This document shows positions 26,501-34,846 of a DNA stretch of 64,000 nt, piece by piece. The notes below the pieces were generated by a model. The model was not told the DNA's origin and searched no databases. It worked only from the letters and a program-made list of their open reading frames with translations. The position numbers and the translations under genes are program-made. The number at the start of each line of letters is the position of its first letter. Within the stretch, counting starts at the first letter, position 1. The stretch comes from Egibacter rhizosphaerae (GTDB lineage Bacteria > Actinomycetota > Nitriliruptoria > Euzebyales > Egibacteraceae): contig NZ_CP036402.1 in the NCBI RefSeq assembly GCF_004322855.1, forward strand, positions 2,666,001 to 2,730,000, written 5' to 3'.

Positions 26501-26639
26501 GCGGCTGTTCATCGCGCGCAAGACCGCGGCGGTGCACGTCTCGAACATCCTGCGCAAGACCGGGACGGCCTCGCGCACCGAGGCCGCGGCCTGGGCGCAC
26601 GCCCATCGCCTCACCGAGCCGTCGGAGCCCGCCGGCTGA
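23589..26639 (+). CDS. LAL-family LuxR transcriptional regulator with AAA ATPase domain
   Basis: The 1016-residue protein has an N-terminal STAND/AAA ATPase: MVGREAELAALRALLG, Walker A GGEAGVGKTRLL, Walker B VVVLEDLHWAD. A long helical TPR-like middle follows, and a C-terminal LuxR helix-turn-helix (LTAREREVLRLIAQGHSNRE, then TAAVHVSNILRKTGTASRTE). Such large ATP-binding LuxR (MalT-like) proteins sense a ligand with the central repeats and activate genes. ATG 23589 is used because it overlaps the upstream stop; ATG 23664 or 23698 would still include the ATPase. Its target is not evident; the nearby GH16/CWB2 gene and the acuC pair are candidates. Confidence 0.88.
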   Translation: MVDDRSSGQRPQPAQEPGRSRTIPAMLHGRAGLSPIMVGREAELAALRALLGRVPGDDGLPPVAVVGGEAGVGKTRLLRELCETTDARVLAAQAQEGDAARPFALLRAVLASTVAAWEAFPDELRAREHAIRHVLHPLLSLAPHHAGDHAAEAPDEQHSAEEFALAAAALLQHAVGEGPAVVVLEDLHWADAESIALWERLTVSPGLPALLVATFRPEHVDRRHALARALPEIERQRSVAHVPVDRLTPEALTELLAAVYGKPATATTVQTLHARTLGNAFFVEELIAGSGTGDPDDLPGAELPWNAAEAVLRRVDELDAETRAVLDAAAVLGPRVDFELLAAVIGVGERDLLAHLHELERRGLVTEGAADVFGFRHALAREAISSQLFDRERRRLHDAALAALEDGGSDDYVALAQHAAAAGRRDALARFAGQGARRLLAEGASGEALRLAELALADPDELASDREASLREHAAQAAWRVGALEVAGHHAEVWRARAAEQGDLAGEARALRQLASVRWFEADTQAHWEALEAALEVARQLGDHPEHAWCLAYRSQRHGLTGEGEEAVRWADAALELAERIGSEEIVPFTLVNKGIVLTDTPGREEEGLDLLDRARREAQRLDQPHALIRACHNALVCLLHEMPGRLDEARRVLALNVDATRRYGHDIFAFDLVDQESQLAAVEGDLDQAERVVSGRPTRYPVLTAQNRAVLAAERGEAEPARSTFSAALEADGPGVGDRGDGSGPSPPIGRDGTARGGSPVVTGFLGAVAAHLLDDPELARRSVARVLAHVSERPPGNRGFAGHLCDTILNVARFDEVGDDQLEELHRAALAEHQTNRLPEVARLADAEAALAERRGDHATAVVRARDALARSDLPLAVTWYAEARARLARALAALGEREQAQAEAQAALAHLERWPGVRRERIAALARRLGAASPHEGRGTDEGAGLTAREREVLRLIAQGHSNREIAERLFIARKTAAVHVSNILRKTGTASRTEAAAWAHAHRLTEPSEPAG

Positions 26640-26647
26640 CCGGCGGG
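26628..26647 (+). terminator. Hairpin across the LuxR stop codon
   Basis: CCCGCCGG (26628-26635) and CCGGCGGG (26640-26647) form a perfect eight-pair stem with the loop CTGA that includes the stop codon. It is a GC-rich terminator-like structure without a T tract, placed before the acuC gene. Confidence 0.35.
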
Positions 26648-26704
26648 AACGTCCCGGGAGCTCCGCGTGCCGCGCGCGGGGCTCGGTTCACCTACGATTC
26701 GGCC

Positions 26705-27865
26705 ATGGCGACCGCCCTCATCTGGCAGGACGAGCGGATCCTCTACGACTTCGGGCCCGACCACCCCCTGAAGCCGATCCGCGTCGAGTTGACCGTCTCG
26801 CTGATCCGTGCCTGCGGGTTCACCGACCGTGAGGGGGTGCTGACCCTCCCGCGCGAGCCGTTCACCACGGACGACGTCCTGCGGATCCACACCGAGCAGT
26901 ACGTCGACGCGGTGCGGAAGCAGTCGGCCGACCCCGACCCGTACGCGCCGATCCGGCACGGGCTCGGGCTCGGCGACAACCCCGTCTTCCGCGGGATGCA
27001 CGAGGCCTCCCTGGAGGTCTGCGGCGCATCCGTGGCCGCGGCGAAGGCCGTGTGGGAGGGCACGGCGATCCACGCCTTCAACCCGGCCGGTGGGCTGCAC
27101 CACGCCATGCCCGACCGCGCGAGCGGGTTCTGCATCTACGACGACCCGGCGTTCGCGATCGACTGGTTGCTGCGGCACGGCGCCGAGCGCGTCGCCTACC
27201 TCGACGTCGACACCCACCACGGCGACGGGCCGCAGGAGATCTTCTACGACGACCCGCGGGTGCTCACCGTCAGCCTCCACGAGTCCGGTCGCTACCTGTT
27301 CCCGGGCACGGGGTTCCCGAACGAGATCGGCGCCGGCGACGCGGTGGGCACGAGCCTGAACGTCCCGCTCGAGCCGGCGACGCCCGGCGACGTCTGGTTC
27401 GAGGCGTTCGAGGCGGTCGTCCCGCCCGCCCTCGATGCGTTCCGCCCGCAGGTGATCGTCACGCAACTGGGCTGCGACACCCACGTCACCGACCCGCTCG
27501 CGCACCTCGCGCTCACCACCGACGACTACACCCACATCGCCCAGCGGCTGCATGCCCTCGCCCACGAGCACAGCGAGGGTCGCTGGGTCGCGACCGGCGG
27601 CGGGGGCTACCGCCTCGCGACCGTGGTGCCGCGGGCCTGGACGATCTACTTCGCGGAGCTCGCCGGGGCGGAGCTGCCGATCGAGGTGCCGTGGCCGTGG
27701 CTGCACGAGGCCGAGGAGGCGACCGGGGAGCGTCCCCCCGAGGCCTTCCTGGACGGCCCGGTGCGGATGGCCGACGAGCGGCGCGGGATGGTCCGCAGTG
27801 CGGCGTTCGACGCGGTCGAGACGCTCAAGACCAGCGCCTTCGAGCAGCTGGAGCGGCACACGTGA
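26705..27865 (+). CDS. acuC: Acetoin-utilization-type histone deacetylase-like enzyme
   Basis: The 386-residue arginase/deacetylase-fold protein has the zinc deacetylase layout. GGLHHAMPDRASGFCIYDD near 130 carries the active-site His pair, YLDVDTHHGDGPQEIFYDD near 165 carries the DxH zinc ligands, and a later conserved GCDTHVTDPLAHL gives the third ligand. AcuC proteins deacetylate acetylated lysines, notably acetyl-CoA synthetase. The GTG of the next gene overlaps its TGA, so it is coupled to the phosphatase-like protein. No acuA or acs is nearby, so the substrate here is open. Length fits the family. Confidence 0.9.
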   Translation: MATALIWQDERILYDFGPDHPLKPIRVELTVSLIRACGFTDREGVLTLPREPFTTDDVLRIHTEQYVDAVRKQSADPDPYAPIRHGLGLGDNPVFRGMHEASLEVCGASVAAAKAVWEGTAIHAFNPAGGLHHAMPDRASGFCIYDDPAFAIDWLLRHGAERVAYLDVDTHHGDGPQEIFYDDPRVLTVSLHESGRYLFPGTGFPNEIGAGDAVGTSLNVPLEPATPGDVWFEAFEAVVPPALDAFRPQVIVTQLGCDTHVTDPLAHLALTTDDYTHIAQRLHALAHEHSEGRWVATGGGGYRLATVVPRAWTIYFAELAGAELPIEVPWPWLHEAEEATGERPPEAFLDGPVRMADERRGMVRSAAFDAVETLKTSAFEQLERHT

Positions 27866-28647
27866 GGGCGGGACGGCGGCGACCCGCAACCGGCGATCTC
27901 CGGGGGCACCTCGAGTGGACGCGACTCGCGGGCGAGGTGGCCACGACCCCCCGGCAGGTCCTCGTGAACTGCTCCAAGGCCCGCAACGGTTCCCCGGACT
28001 ACTCCTTCGGGCTGCCCGATGTCGCGGGCACGCCGCTGCGGGAGCTCGTCGACGCGGTGCGCGACGTCTGCGGCGGCGATCCCGGCGGCGCCCGCGACCT
28101 CGACGGGCCCGGTTGGATCGACCCCGACCGCGCGGTGGACGCGATCGAGCGGCACCGGCGCAGCCTTGCCCACGCGGCCGCCGAGCAGGCGACGGTGCTG
28201 GTCGCCACCGGCCATCCCACCGGCCTGCTCGCGCACTACGCCGCGATCGTCCGCGCCTTGCAGTCCCGGGGCTGTGCCGTGGCGACCCCGCTCGACGACA
28301 CGTTCGTGTACGAGACCGAACGGGGCCGGCCGGTCGGGATCCGCTTTACCGACGGGGTGGGCGGCGAGTTCGACGGGGCGAACCTGCGGCACACCCACCG
28401 GCCGGACCTGATGGAGCGGATGCTCGACGCGACCGTCGGGCGCATCGACCTCGTGATCGCCGACCACGGCCTCGCCGGCGCGGCCATCGCCCGAGGGCTG
28501 CCGACCCTGTCGATCGCCGACGTCAACGACCCCGCGCTGCCGCTGGCGCAAGCGCGTGGCCTCACGAACGCCGTGCTGCCACTCGACGACAACCTGGCGC
28601 CGCGGCACTACCTCCCGGTGACCGAGCACATGCTCGACTGGGGCTGA
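27862..28647 (+). CDS. Actinobacterial phosphatase-like protein coupled to acuC
   Basis: The 261-residue soluble protein resembles an uncharacterised actinobacterial family usually labelled phosphatase. Conserved-looking segments are HLEWTRLAGEVATT, VLVATGHPTGLLAHY near residue 113, LRHTHRPDLMERML near 175, VIADHGLAGAAIARGLPTLS and NAVLPLDDNLAPRHYLPVTE at the end. The histidine and aspartate-rich patches suggest a metal site. GTG 27862 overlaps the acuC stop (GTGA). Gene fusion-like coupling with AcuC points to a linked role, perhaps on the same acyl substrate or small molecule. The phosphatase label is inherited, not demonstrated. Confidence 0.65.
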   Translation: MRAGRRRPATGDLRGHLEWTRLAGEVATTPRQVLVNCSKARNGSPDYSFGLPDVAGTPLRELVDAVRDVCGGDPGGARDLDGPGWIDPDRAVDAIERHRRSLAHAAAEQATVLVATGHPTGLLAHYAAIVRALQSRGCAVATPLDDTFVYETERGRPVGIRFTDGVGGEFDGANLRHTHRPDLMERMLDATVGRIDLVIADHGLAGAAIARGLPTLSIADVNDPALPLAQARGLTNAVLPLDDNLAPRHYLPVTEHMLDWG

Positions 28648-28702
28648 CGCGGGCGAGCCGCCGACGTCGAGGGGGAGCGCGGCCGGGGCCAGCGGTTCGC
28701 GC

Positions 28703-29656
28703 CTACGTCGAGGGGTCGAGCAGCACCTTGCCGACGGTGCGGCGCGCCCGCAGGTCCTCGTGTGCGCGCCCGGCCTCCGACAGGGGGTAGCTGCTGCCGA
28801 CGATCGCGGTCAGCTCCCCGCGCTCGACGGCCGTGAACAGGTCGGCGAGCGGCTTGCCGAGCAACCTCGGGGGGTCCGCGAAGGCGTGCGCGAGCCAGAA
28901 GCCGATGATGCCGCGGCTCCTGCCGAGCAGCTTGGCGGGAGCGACGTCGCTCGCGGGTTGCCGGCCGGCCATCCCGTAGGTGACGAGCCGCCCGAAGGGC
29001 GCCAGCGCCGCGAGGCTGGCGTCGAATGTCGGTCCGCCGACCATCTCGAGCACGACGTCGGCCTTGCCGCCCACGGCCTCCTCGATGGCGCCCTTGAGGT
29101 CCTCGGCCCGCGCGTCGATGGTCGCGTCCGCGCCGAGGTCGCGGGCGAGCCGACGCTTCTCCTCGGTGGAGGCCGCGGCGACGACCGGCGCGCAGCCGGC
29201 CTGCTTGGCGAGCTGGACGGCGAGGGAGCCGACGCCGCCCGCGGCGGCGTGCACGACGACCGACTCGCCGGCACGCACCCGGGCACTCGTGTGCAGCGCG
29301 TGCCAGGCGGTCGTGCCCTGCAACAGGAGCGCGGCCGCGGTGCCGTCACCGACCTCGTCGGGCACGTCGAACACCGCGCAGGCGCGGGCGACGGCCCGCT
29401 GCGCGTAGCCGCCCGTGCCGGTGAGCGCGACGACCCGCCGACCGTCCGGGGTGCGGCCAACCACCTCGGCGCCCGGGGTCATCGGCAGCGTCGTCGGCGC
29501 GAGGTAGGAGTCCTCGGTCTGGTGGGTGTCGGCGTAGTTGACGCCGGCGTGATCGACCTCGATCAGCTCCTCGCCGTCGCCCGGCTCGGGATCGGGGACC
29601 TCGGCGAGCTCCAGGACCTCCGGTCCGCCGAACTCGGTGATGCGGATCGCGCGCAA
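28703..29656 (-). CDS. NADPH:quinone oxidoreductase-like MDR enzyme
   Basis: The 317-residue zinc-independent medium-chain dehydrogenase has the quinone-reductase pattern: MRAIRITEFGGPEVLEL, NYADTHQTE near residue 42, GAEVVGRTPDGRRV, and the NADPH-binding VVHAAAGGVGSLAVQLAKQA near 135. The catalytic zinc cysteines of alcohol dehydrogenases are absent. It likely reduces quinones or enones using NADPH. It stands alone between convergent neighbours, so context gives no further clue. Confidence 0.87.
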   Translation of the reverse strand: MRAIRITEFGGPEVLELAEVPDPEPGDGEELIEVDHAGVNYADTHQTEDSYLAPTTLPMTPGAEVVGRTPDGRRVVALTGTGGYAQRAVARACAVFDVPDEVGDGTAAALLLQGTTAWHALHTSARVRAGESVVVHAAAGGVGSLAVQLAKQAGCAPVVAAASTEEKRRLARDLGADATIDARAEDLKGAIEEAVGGKADVVLEMVGGPTFDASLAALAPFGRLVTYGMAGRQPASDVAPAKLLGRSRGIIGFWLAHAFADPPRLLGKPLADLFTAVERGELTAIVGSSYPLSEAGRAHEDLRARRTVGKVLLDPST

Positions 29657-29796
29657 GCCGCCTCCATGGGGTACGGGTCGGGGACGGCCACCGAGCGGTG
29701 ACCGTGGTCACCCGGCAGGCTATCGAGGTGACGCCCGGGTCGCGGCGGAGGCGGGGGCCCGCTCAGCGACAGGGCGGGCGCTCGAGCCTCCGGTTG

Positions 29797-30480
29797 CTAC
29801 GCCAGACCCTCGCGATGCGGCGGTGCCGTCCGGCCCCGCGGATCCCGGCGGGTGGGCAGGAGGCGCAGCTGGCTCATCAGCTCGCGATGCAGCACGCCCT
29901 GGAGCCGCTCCAGCTCGGCGACGGGCTCGTGGGACTCGTCGATTCGCACGTCCCAGATCGGGTAGCGCTCCGCCTCGACGACGTAGACGGTCGCCGAGCG
30001 CTCGCCGCGATGGTCGCCGCCCGAGGTCACGCCGGCCGCCAGTGCCGCGAGCAGCCGCGCGACGAGCTCACCCTCGGACGCCTCGAAGGTCTCGCGGCAG
30101 GCGGTGACGCCGTGCCCGCTCTGCAGCAGGTTGCCCTGCACCGACAGTCCGTCGCCGGTCTCGACGCCCGCCCAGCCCTCGCAGGCCTCCCCGGTGTGGT
30201 GGGCGACGTTGCCGGACGCGTCGACGACGCCGATCTGACGTTGCTCGGGGGCGGGATCGAGCGTCAGGACCGCGCCGAGCACGCGGTGAGCGGGATGTCC
30301 GTGGGCGAGCAGGTCGATCCCGTCCGCGCCGAGGTAGGGGTTGACCCAACCCTGCGTGGCGATCGCGCCGGCGTGGGGTTCGGCCCACGTGAGCAGCTTG
30401 CCGACCCCAGGGGTACCGGTGGCGGCCGCGATGCCGAGCTGGCCGGTCTCTGGGCAGCGCGCCACGATCGACAAGGTCAT
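29797..30480 (-). CDS. DUF1028 family protein (Ntn-hydrolase-like)
   Basis: The 227-residue protein opens MTLSIVARCPETGQLGIAAA and carries GVGKLLTWAEPHAGAIATQG, AHHTGEACEGWAG and QGNLLQSGHGVT, all typical of DUF1028 proteins, which have an Ntn-hydrolase-like fold of uncertain function (some are linked to peptide or amino-acid use). ATG 30480 is preferred; the longer frame upstream overlaps the DUF2905 gene. It and the DUF2905 gene run on the same strand 73 bases apart. Confidence 0.8.
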   Translation of the reverse strand: MTLSIVARCPETGQLGIAAATGTPGVGKLLTWAEPHAGAIATQGWVNPYLGADGIDLLAHGHPAHRVLGAVLTLDPAPEQRQIGVVDASGNVAHHTGEACEGWAGVETGDGLSVQGNLLQSGHGVTACRETFEASEGELVARLLAALAAGVTSGGDHRGERSATVYVVEAERYPIWDVRIDESHEPVAELERLQGVLHRELMSQLRLLPTRRDPRGRTAPPHREGLA

Positions 30481-30553
30481 GGTTCGTCCGTCCGTCGGCG
30501 TCGGGGGTGGTCGCGAATCGAGGCGCGGGTCGCGGTGCTCGGCGGCAGGCGGG

Positions 30554-30769
30554 TCAGCGGTTGAACAGGAACGACAGCAGCAGCGACAGGACCACCGAGA
30601 CGATGAGCATCGAGGTGATCGGGATGAACACCTGCGAGCTCTCGCCCTCGAAGCGCAGGTCACCCGGCAGCCGACCGAACCACGAGAAGGCCCCGACCCG
30701 CACGAGCAGGCCGATGACGACCGCCGCGATGCCGAGCGCCACGAGGACGGTGCCGATCGTGCGTTCCAT
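30554..30769 (-). CDS. DUF2905 small membrane protein
   Basis: The 71-residue protein has two TM helices (IGTVLVALGIAAVVIGLLVR and FIPITSMLIVSVVLSLLLSF) joined by FSWFGRLPGDLRFEGES, the signature of DUF2905 proteins found widely in bacteria near ruvB or unrelated genes. Function unknown. Length and motif fit the family. Confidence 0.85.
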   Translation of the reverse strand: MERTIGTVLVALGIAAVVIGLLVRVGAFSWFGRLPGDLRFEGESSQVFIPITSMLIVSVVLSLLLSFLFNR

Positions 30770-30866
30770 CGCCCCGAAGGGTATCGGCGCCGAGCACGCC
30801 GGCGACGGTGAACCAGCCAGCGACCGTCCGGGCGGGGTGATGTGCAGGCGCTAGGCTGCCCGGCCC

Positions 30867-31655
30867 ATGCCCGGCCTGGTGACCTTCCTGTCCGACTTCG
30901 GCCTGGCGGACCCGTTCGTAGGCCTCTGCCACGTGGCGGTCCTCGCGCAGGCGCCCGAGGCGCGCATCGTCGACCTCGGTCACGAGGTGGCGCCCCAGAA
31001 CGTGCGCCAGGGGGCCGCCCGGCTGGCCGACGCCGTGGCTCACGTCCCCGAGCCGGCGACCCATCTCGCGGTCGTCGATCCCGGGGTCGGCTCCGCGCGC
31101 CACGCGCTCGTGCTCGTCGCCGGGGGGCACCGCCTGGTCGGGCCCGACAACGGCCTGCTCCTCGAGGCCGCCGAGCGGCTCGGCGGTGTCGCGGGGGCCT
31201 GGGCCCTGGTCCCACCCGCCGAGGCGTCGGCGACCTTCCACGGTCGCGACGTGTTCGCGCCCGCAGCGGGACGTCTCGCCGCCGGCGCCGCCCCGGGCGC
31301 CCTCGCGCAGCCGCTCGACCCCGAGACGCTGGTGACGCTGCCGTCCCGCCCGGTGCACGCATCAGTCGGGCGAGCACGAGCCGGCGTGCGCGACCTCGAC
31401 CGCTACGGCAACGTGCAGCTCGCACTCCCGGCCGCGGACCTCGACCGGGCGGGGATCCCGTCGGCACTGCGCGTGCGTGCGGGGGACCGGGTGGTGGCCG
31501 CGACGCGCGTGCGGACCTTCGCCGAGCTCGCGCCGGGCCGCGCGGGGGTGCTGGTCGACAGCTTCGGGTGGGCGGCCGTCGTCGTGGCCGGCGGGTCGGC
31601 GGCTGCGGCCCTCGAGGTCGTGCCGGACGACGAGGTCGAGCTGGTCCCCGGATAG
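30867..31655 (+). CDS. SAM hydroxide adenosyltransferase (DUF62/SAM hydrolase family)
   Basis: The 262-residue protein shows the DUF62 hallmarks in order: VTFLSDFGLADPFVG, AVVDPGVGSARHALV (conserved Asp and Arg), LVGPDNGLLLEA, SATFHGRDVFAPAAG (conserved His) and DLDRYGNVQLALP. Family enzymes split S-adenosylmethionine into methionine and adenosine, using an activated water; the related fluorinase and chlorinase use halide instead. The Asp-Arg-His set supports the hydrolase assignment. ATG 30867 is well placed at the start of the first strand. Single gene, no operon partner. Confidence 0.9.
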   Translation: MPGLVTFLSDFGLADPFVGLCHVAVLAQAPEARIVDLGHEVAPQNVRQGAARLADAVAHVPEPATHLAVVDPGVGSARHALVLVAGGHRLVGPDNGLLLEAAERLGGVAGAWALVPPAEASATFHGRDVFAPAAGRLAAGAAPGALAQPLDPETLVTLPSRPVHASVGRARAGVRDLDRYGNVQLALPAADLDRAGIPSALRVRAGDRVVAATRVRTFAELAPGRAGVLVDSFGWAAVVVAGGSAAAALEVVPDDEVELVPG

Positions 31656-31792
31656 CCGAGGTCGGTCAGCGCACGTCTGCGCGCGCGGCGTGACGAAGTC
31701 GGCCCGAACGTCCCCGCGCTCGCCACGGGAGGCGTACGCTGCGGGGTCCGGTCGGCGATGTGTCTCGTGAGGCGCCGACGGATGGGAGGCGC

Positions 31793-32980
31793 GTGGCCGA
31801 CGAGCACGGACGCCGGATCCTCGTCACCGGGATCTCCGGTGCGCTGGCCGGTGCGCTCGTCCAGCGGCTCGAAGCCGACGACCGGGTCGACTACGTCGGG
31901 GGCGTCGACCTCGACGACCCGTGCGTCCCGCTCGAGCGGGCCGAGTTCATCCGAGCCGACCTGCGCAACCCGCTCGTTGCGCGGGTGATCGAGTCGACCG
32001 GGGTGGACACGCTGGTACACCTCGCGCTCGTCACCACGCCCGCCCAGGGCGGGGGGCGCGCCCGCATGAAGGAGCTCAACGTCATCGGGACGATGCAGCT
32101 CCTCGCCGCGGCACAGAAGGCGCCCCGGCTCGAGCGGGTCGTGGTCCGCTCCAGCACCGCGCTCTACGGCAGCCACTACCGGGACCCGGCGCTGTTCGGC
32201 GAGGACAGCACCATCGACGTCAGCTCGCGCGCCGGCTACGCGAAGGACGCGGGCGAGGTCGAGGGCTACGCCCGCGGCCTCGCCCGACGCCGGCCCGACC
32301 TCACCCTCACGCTCCTGCGGCTCGCGAACACCGTCGGCCCGACCGTCGAGACCCCGCTCACCCGCTACTTCCAGCTGCCCGTCGCGCCGACCGTGCTCGG
32401 CTACGACCCGCGGCTGCAGCTCTTGCACGAGGACGACGCGGTCGAGGTCCTGCAGCGCGCGACGATGGAGGGCCATCCCGGCCTCTACAACGTGGCCGGG
32501 CCCGGGATCGTCTACCTGTCGCAGGCGATCCGGCTCGCCGGCAAGGTCGAGGCGCCCCTGCCGCGCCCGCTGCTGCCGCTCGTCGCCGGCTGGTTGCGCA
32601 GTGCGGGGCTCGTCGACTTCTCCCCGGACCAGCTCCAGTTCCTGCTCTTCGGTCGGGTGGCGGACACGACCCGCCTGCAGCGCACCTTCGGGTTCATGCC
32701 CGAGCACGACACCCGCACCGCGCTGACCGACTTCCTCGCCGAGCGCGCGGTGGAGCCGCTGATCGAGCCTGAACGGGTCGAGGAGCTGGAGGCCCGGCTG
32801 CTCGGCCTCGCGCGCCGGACGCTGCGGACCGGTGGGCAGCCCGCCCCCGGGGATCGCGAGGATCGCGCCGCGTCCCGGGCGACCGCCCGTCCTCCCGCCC
32901 CGCAGGAACCCGTCGCCACACCCGGTGGCCACGACGGGATCGATGGGCGCCCCGGCGACCGGGAGGGCGACCGACCATGA
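31793..32980 (+). CDS. NAD-dependent epimerase/dehydratase coupled to an acyltransferase
   Basis: The SDR protein (395 residues from GTG 31793) has RILVTGISGALAGALVQRL, a slightly altered Rossmann glycine motif. DTLVHLALVTTP near 70, RSSTALYGSHYRDP near 113 and the YAKDAGEVEGYARG segment in place of YxxxK follow. This matches a group of actinobacterial SDRs encoded beside PlsC-like acyltransferases. About 45 C-terminal residues are Pro/Arg-rich. The in-frame GTG 31760 is an alternative start, but GGGAGG just before 31793 favours the shorter form. Its stop overlaps the acyltransferase ATG (ATGA). Substrate unknown, maybe a lipid-linked sugar. Confidence 0.75.
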   Translation: MADEHGRRILVTGISGALAGALVQRLEADDRVDYVGGVDLDDPCVPLERAEFIRADLRNPLVARVIESTGVDTLVHLALVTTPAQGGGRARMKELNVIGTMQLLAAAQKAPRLERVVVRSSTALYGSHYRDPALFGEDSTIDVSSRAGYAKDAGEVEGYARGLARRRPDLTLTLLRLANTVGPTVETPLTRYFQLPVAPTVLGYDPRLQLLHEDDAVEVLQRATMEGHPGLYNVAGPGIVYLSQAIRLAGKVEAPLPRPLLPLVAGWLRSAGLVDFSPDQLQFLLFGRVADTTRLQRTFGFMPEHDTRTALTDFLAERAVEPLIEPERVEELEARLLGLARRTLRTGGQPAPGDREDRAASRATARPPAPQEPVATPGGHDGIDGRPGDREGDRP

Positions 32981-34170
32981 GCGACGAGAGCGAACGCTTG
33001 ACGGCCGGCGGCGACGTGATCCCCCTCGACCTCACCCGGCGGCGGGCACGCCGGCCCGTGGGGGCGGGCTCGCATCCCGCCGGCTCGGGGACGCACGCGC
33101 AGGGGCGCGAGCGCTGCGGCCACGTCGACGAGCGGGGGGAGCCCTGCCGCAACTACGCGGGGGTGCACGGTCGCTGCGTCGTCCACGCCGAAGAGGCCGC
33201 CCCGCGCGAGCCCGCGGGCACCGGACCGGATCCGGGGACGGGGGCGCCACGCCCCACGGCGGGGCCGACCGCGGCCCTGCTCGGGGAGGACGGCGGACTC
33301 GCGCCCCCCGCGCTGGATCCCACCACCGCCGCGGAGTTCGAGGCCGCGGTGGAGCGCGCCCTCGCGTTCCTCCGTCGGCGCCTGACCGGTGACTACCACG
33401 TCGACGAGTACGGATTCGACCGGGAGCTCACCGAGGAGGTCCTGCTCCCCCTCGCCCGCCCGCTGTACCAACGGTGGTGGAGGGTCCGCACACTCGGCGC
33501 CGAGCACGTGCCCGACGACACCGGGGCGCTGCTGGTCGGCAACCACGCGGGCACCGTGCCGTGGGACGCGATCATGGTGAAGGTGGCGCTGCTCGACGAC
33601 CATCCGGAGGGGCGCCACCTGCGCGAGCTCGCCGCCGACCTCGCCCTGCGGGTGCCCGTCGTCGGCCCGCTGGCGCGCAAGTCGGGGAACACGCTGGCCC
33701 GGGACGACGATGCGATCCGGCTGTTGCGCTCCGGCGAGCTGGTGGGGGTCTGGCCCGAAGGGTTCAAGGGCGTGGGCAAGCACTACCGGGACCGCTACAA
33801 GCTGCAGCGGTTCGGCCGGGGCGGCTTCGTCGAGATCGCGTTGCGCGCCCAGGCGCCGATCGTGCCGACCGCGATCGTGGGCAGCGAGGAGATCTACCCG
33901 ATCGTCGCCAACGTGCGGTGGCTCGCGCGGCTGCTCGGGCTGCCGTACTTCCCGATCACCTGGCAGTTCCCCTGGCTGGGACCGCTGGGCCTGGTCCCGC
34001 TGCCCTCGAAGTGGATCATCGAGTTCGGCGAACCGATCGACACCACCGCCTACGGGCCGGAGGCCGCCGACGATCCCATGACCGTGCTCGAGCTCAGCGA
34101 CCGGGTGCGCGACACCGTGCAGCAGATGCTTTACCGTACGCTACTGGGGCGCCGGTCAATTTTCTTCTGA
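32977..34170 (+). CDS. PlsC-like lysophospholipid acyltransferase with N-terminal Cys/His motif
   Basis: The 397-residue protein has an unusual N-terminal third with a Cys/His cluster (RCGHVDERGEPCRNYAG then RCVVH) that could bind zinc. The acyltransferase domain follows from about residue 165: LLVGNHAGTVPWDAIMVK, GNTLARDDDAIRLLRSGELV, VWPEGFKGVGK and VPTAIVGSEEIYPI. The His-to-Asp spacing is H-x6-D, longer than the classical HX4D, as in a subgroup of actinobacterial proteins. It probably acylates a lipid or glycolipid at the membrane. ATG 32977 overlaps the epimerase stop, making a two-gene unit. Confidence 0.8.
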   Translation: MSDESERLTAGGDVIPLDLTRRRARRPVGAGSHPAGSGTHAQGRERCGHVDERGEPCRNYAGVHGRCVVHAEEAAPREPAGTGPDPGTGAPRPTAGPTAALLGEDGGLAPPALDPTTAAEFEAAVERALAFLRRRLTGDYHVDEYGFDRELTEEVLLPLARPLYQRWWRVRTLGAEHVPDDTGALLVGNHAGTVPWDAIMVKVALLDDHPEGRHLRELAADLALRVPVVGPLARKSGNTLARDDDAIRLLRSGELVGVWPEGFKGVGKHYRDRYKLQRFGRGGFVEIALRAQAPIVPTAIVGSEEIYPIVANVRWLARLLGLPYFPITWQFPWLGPLGLVPLPSKWIIEFGEPIDTTAYGPEAADDPMTVLELSDRVRDTVQQMLYRTLLGRRSIFF

Positions 34171-34366
34171 TTCGGTCGACGGGAGGTCCGGAACCAGCCC
34201 AGCGGCGGGAGGCCGGCCACGCCCCGATGGCACCAAAGAGGATTCGAACTGTCCCGCTGATGTCCCGGCCAGGGACGGTCCGCGTGCGTCCAGGTGGGGC
34301 ATGCAGTGGTCCCATGGGCGATCAGCGGCCAATGATGAGACGCCCACGACCGAGGAGGGAACCGAG

Positions 34367-34765
34367 ATGGCTGACGAACAGAGCGGCGCGACGCCCGACC
34401 CCAACACGGGCTCAGGCAATACCGGCAGCGCCGGTAGCGCCGGGCTCGACCCGAACATCGCTGCCATGCTGTCTTATCTGCTGTTCGGGTGGATCGGCGG
34501 GCTGGTCATGTTCCTGACCCAGTCCCACCCGGAGGTGAAGTTCCACGCGGCGCAGTCCATCATCACGTTCGGTGGACTAACGGTGATTTCGATCCTGCTC
34601 ACCGCGATCCCGTTCACCTGGGTGATCTCGCCGTTCTTGTCGCTGCTCGGCTTCGTGCTCTGGATCCTGCTGTCGATCAAGGGCTACAACCTGGAGCACT
34701 TCAAGCTGCCGGTCATCGGCGACTACGCCGAGCAGATGTCGGGTTACCAGCAGGCGACCGCCTGA
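34367..34765 (+). CDS. DUF4870 small membrane protein
   Basis: The 132-residue protein has a polar Gly/Ser/Asn-rich start, then DPNIAAMLSYLLFGWIGGLV, a TM hairpin, HPEVKFHAAQSIITFGGLT and further helices, ending with a soluble tail. This matches DUF4870 (about three to four TM segments). GAGGAGGGAACCGAG before ATG 34367 decides the start over an upstream in-frame ATG at 34301. Function unknown. Confidence 0.8.
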   Translation: MADEQSGATPDPNTGSGNTGSAGSAGLDPNIAAMLSYLLFGWIGGLVMFLTQSHPEVKFHAAQSIITFGGLTVISILLTAIPFTWVISPFLSLLGFVLWILLSIKGYNLEHFKLPVIGDYAEQMSGYQQATA

Positions 34766-34846
34766 GCGGCTCGGGCCGACGCGCCCGGACCCGCCCGAAC
34801 TTCCGCCGCCCGCGCTCCGGTGCATCCGGGCCGGGCGGCGCGCAGC

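Noticed and set aside
34239-34262. TTCGAAT-like element on the minus strand that resembles a tRNA T-loop
   Set aside because: The flanks do not form a T-stem and no acceptor stem, D-arm or anticodon arm is found, so it is not a tRNA.
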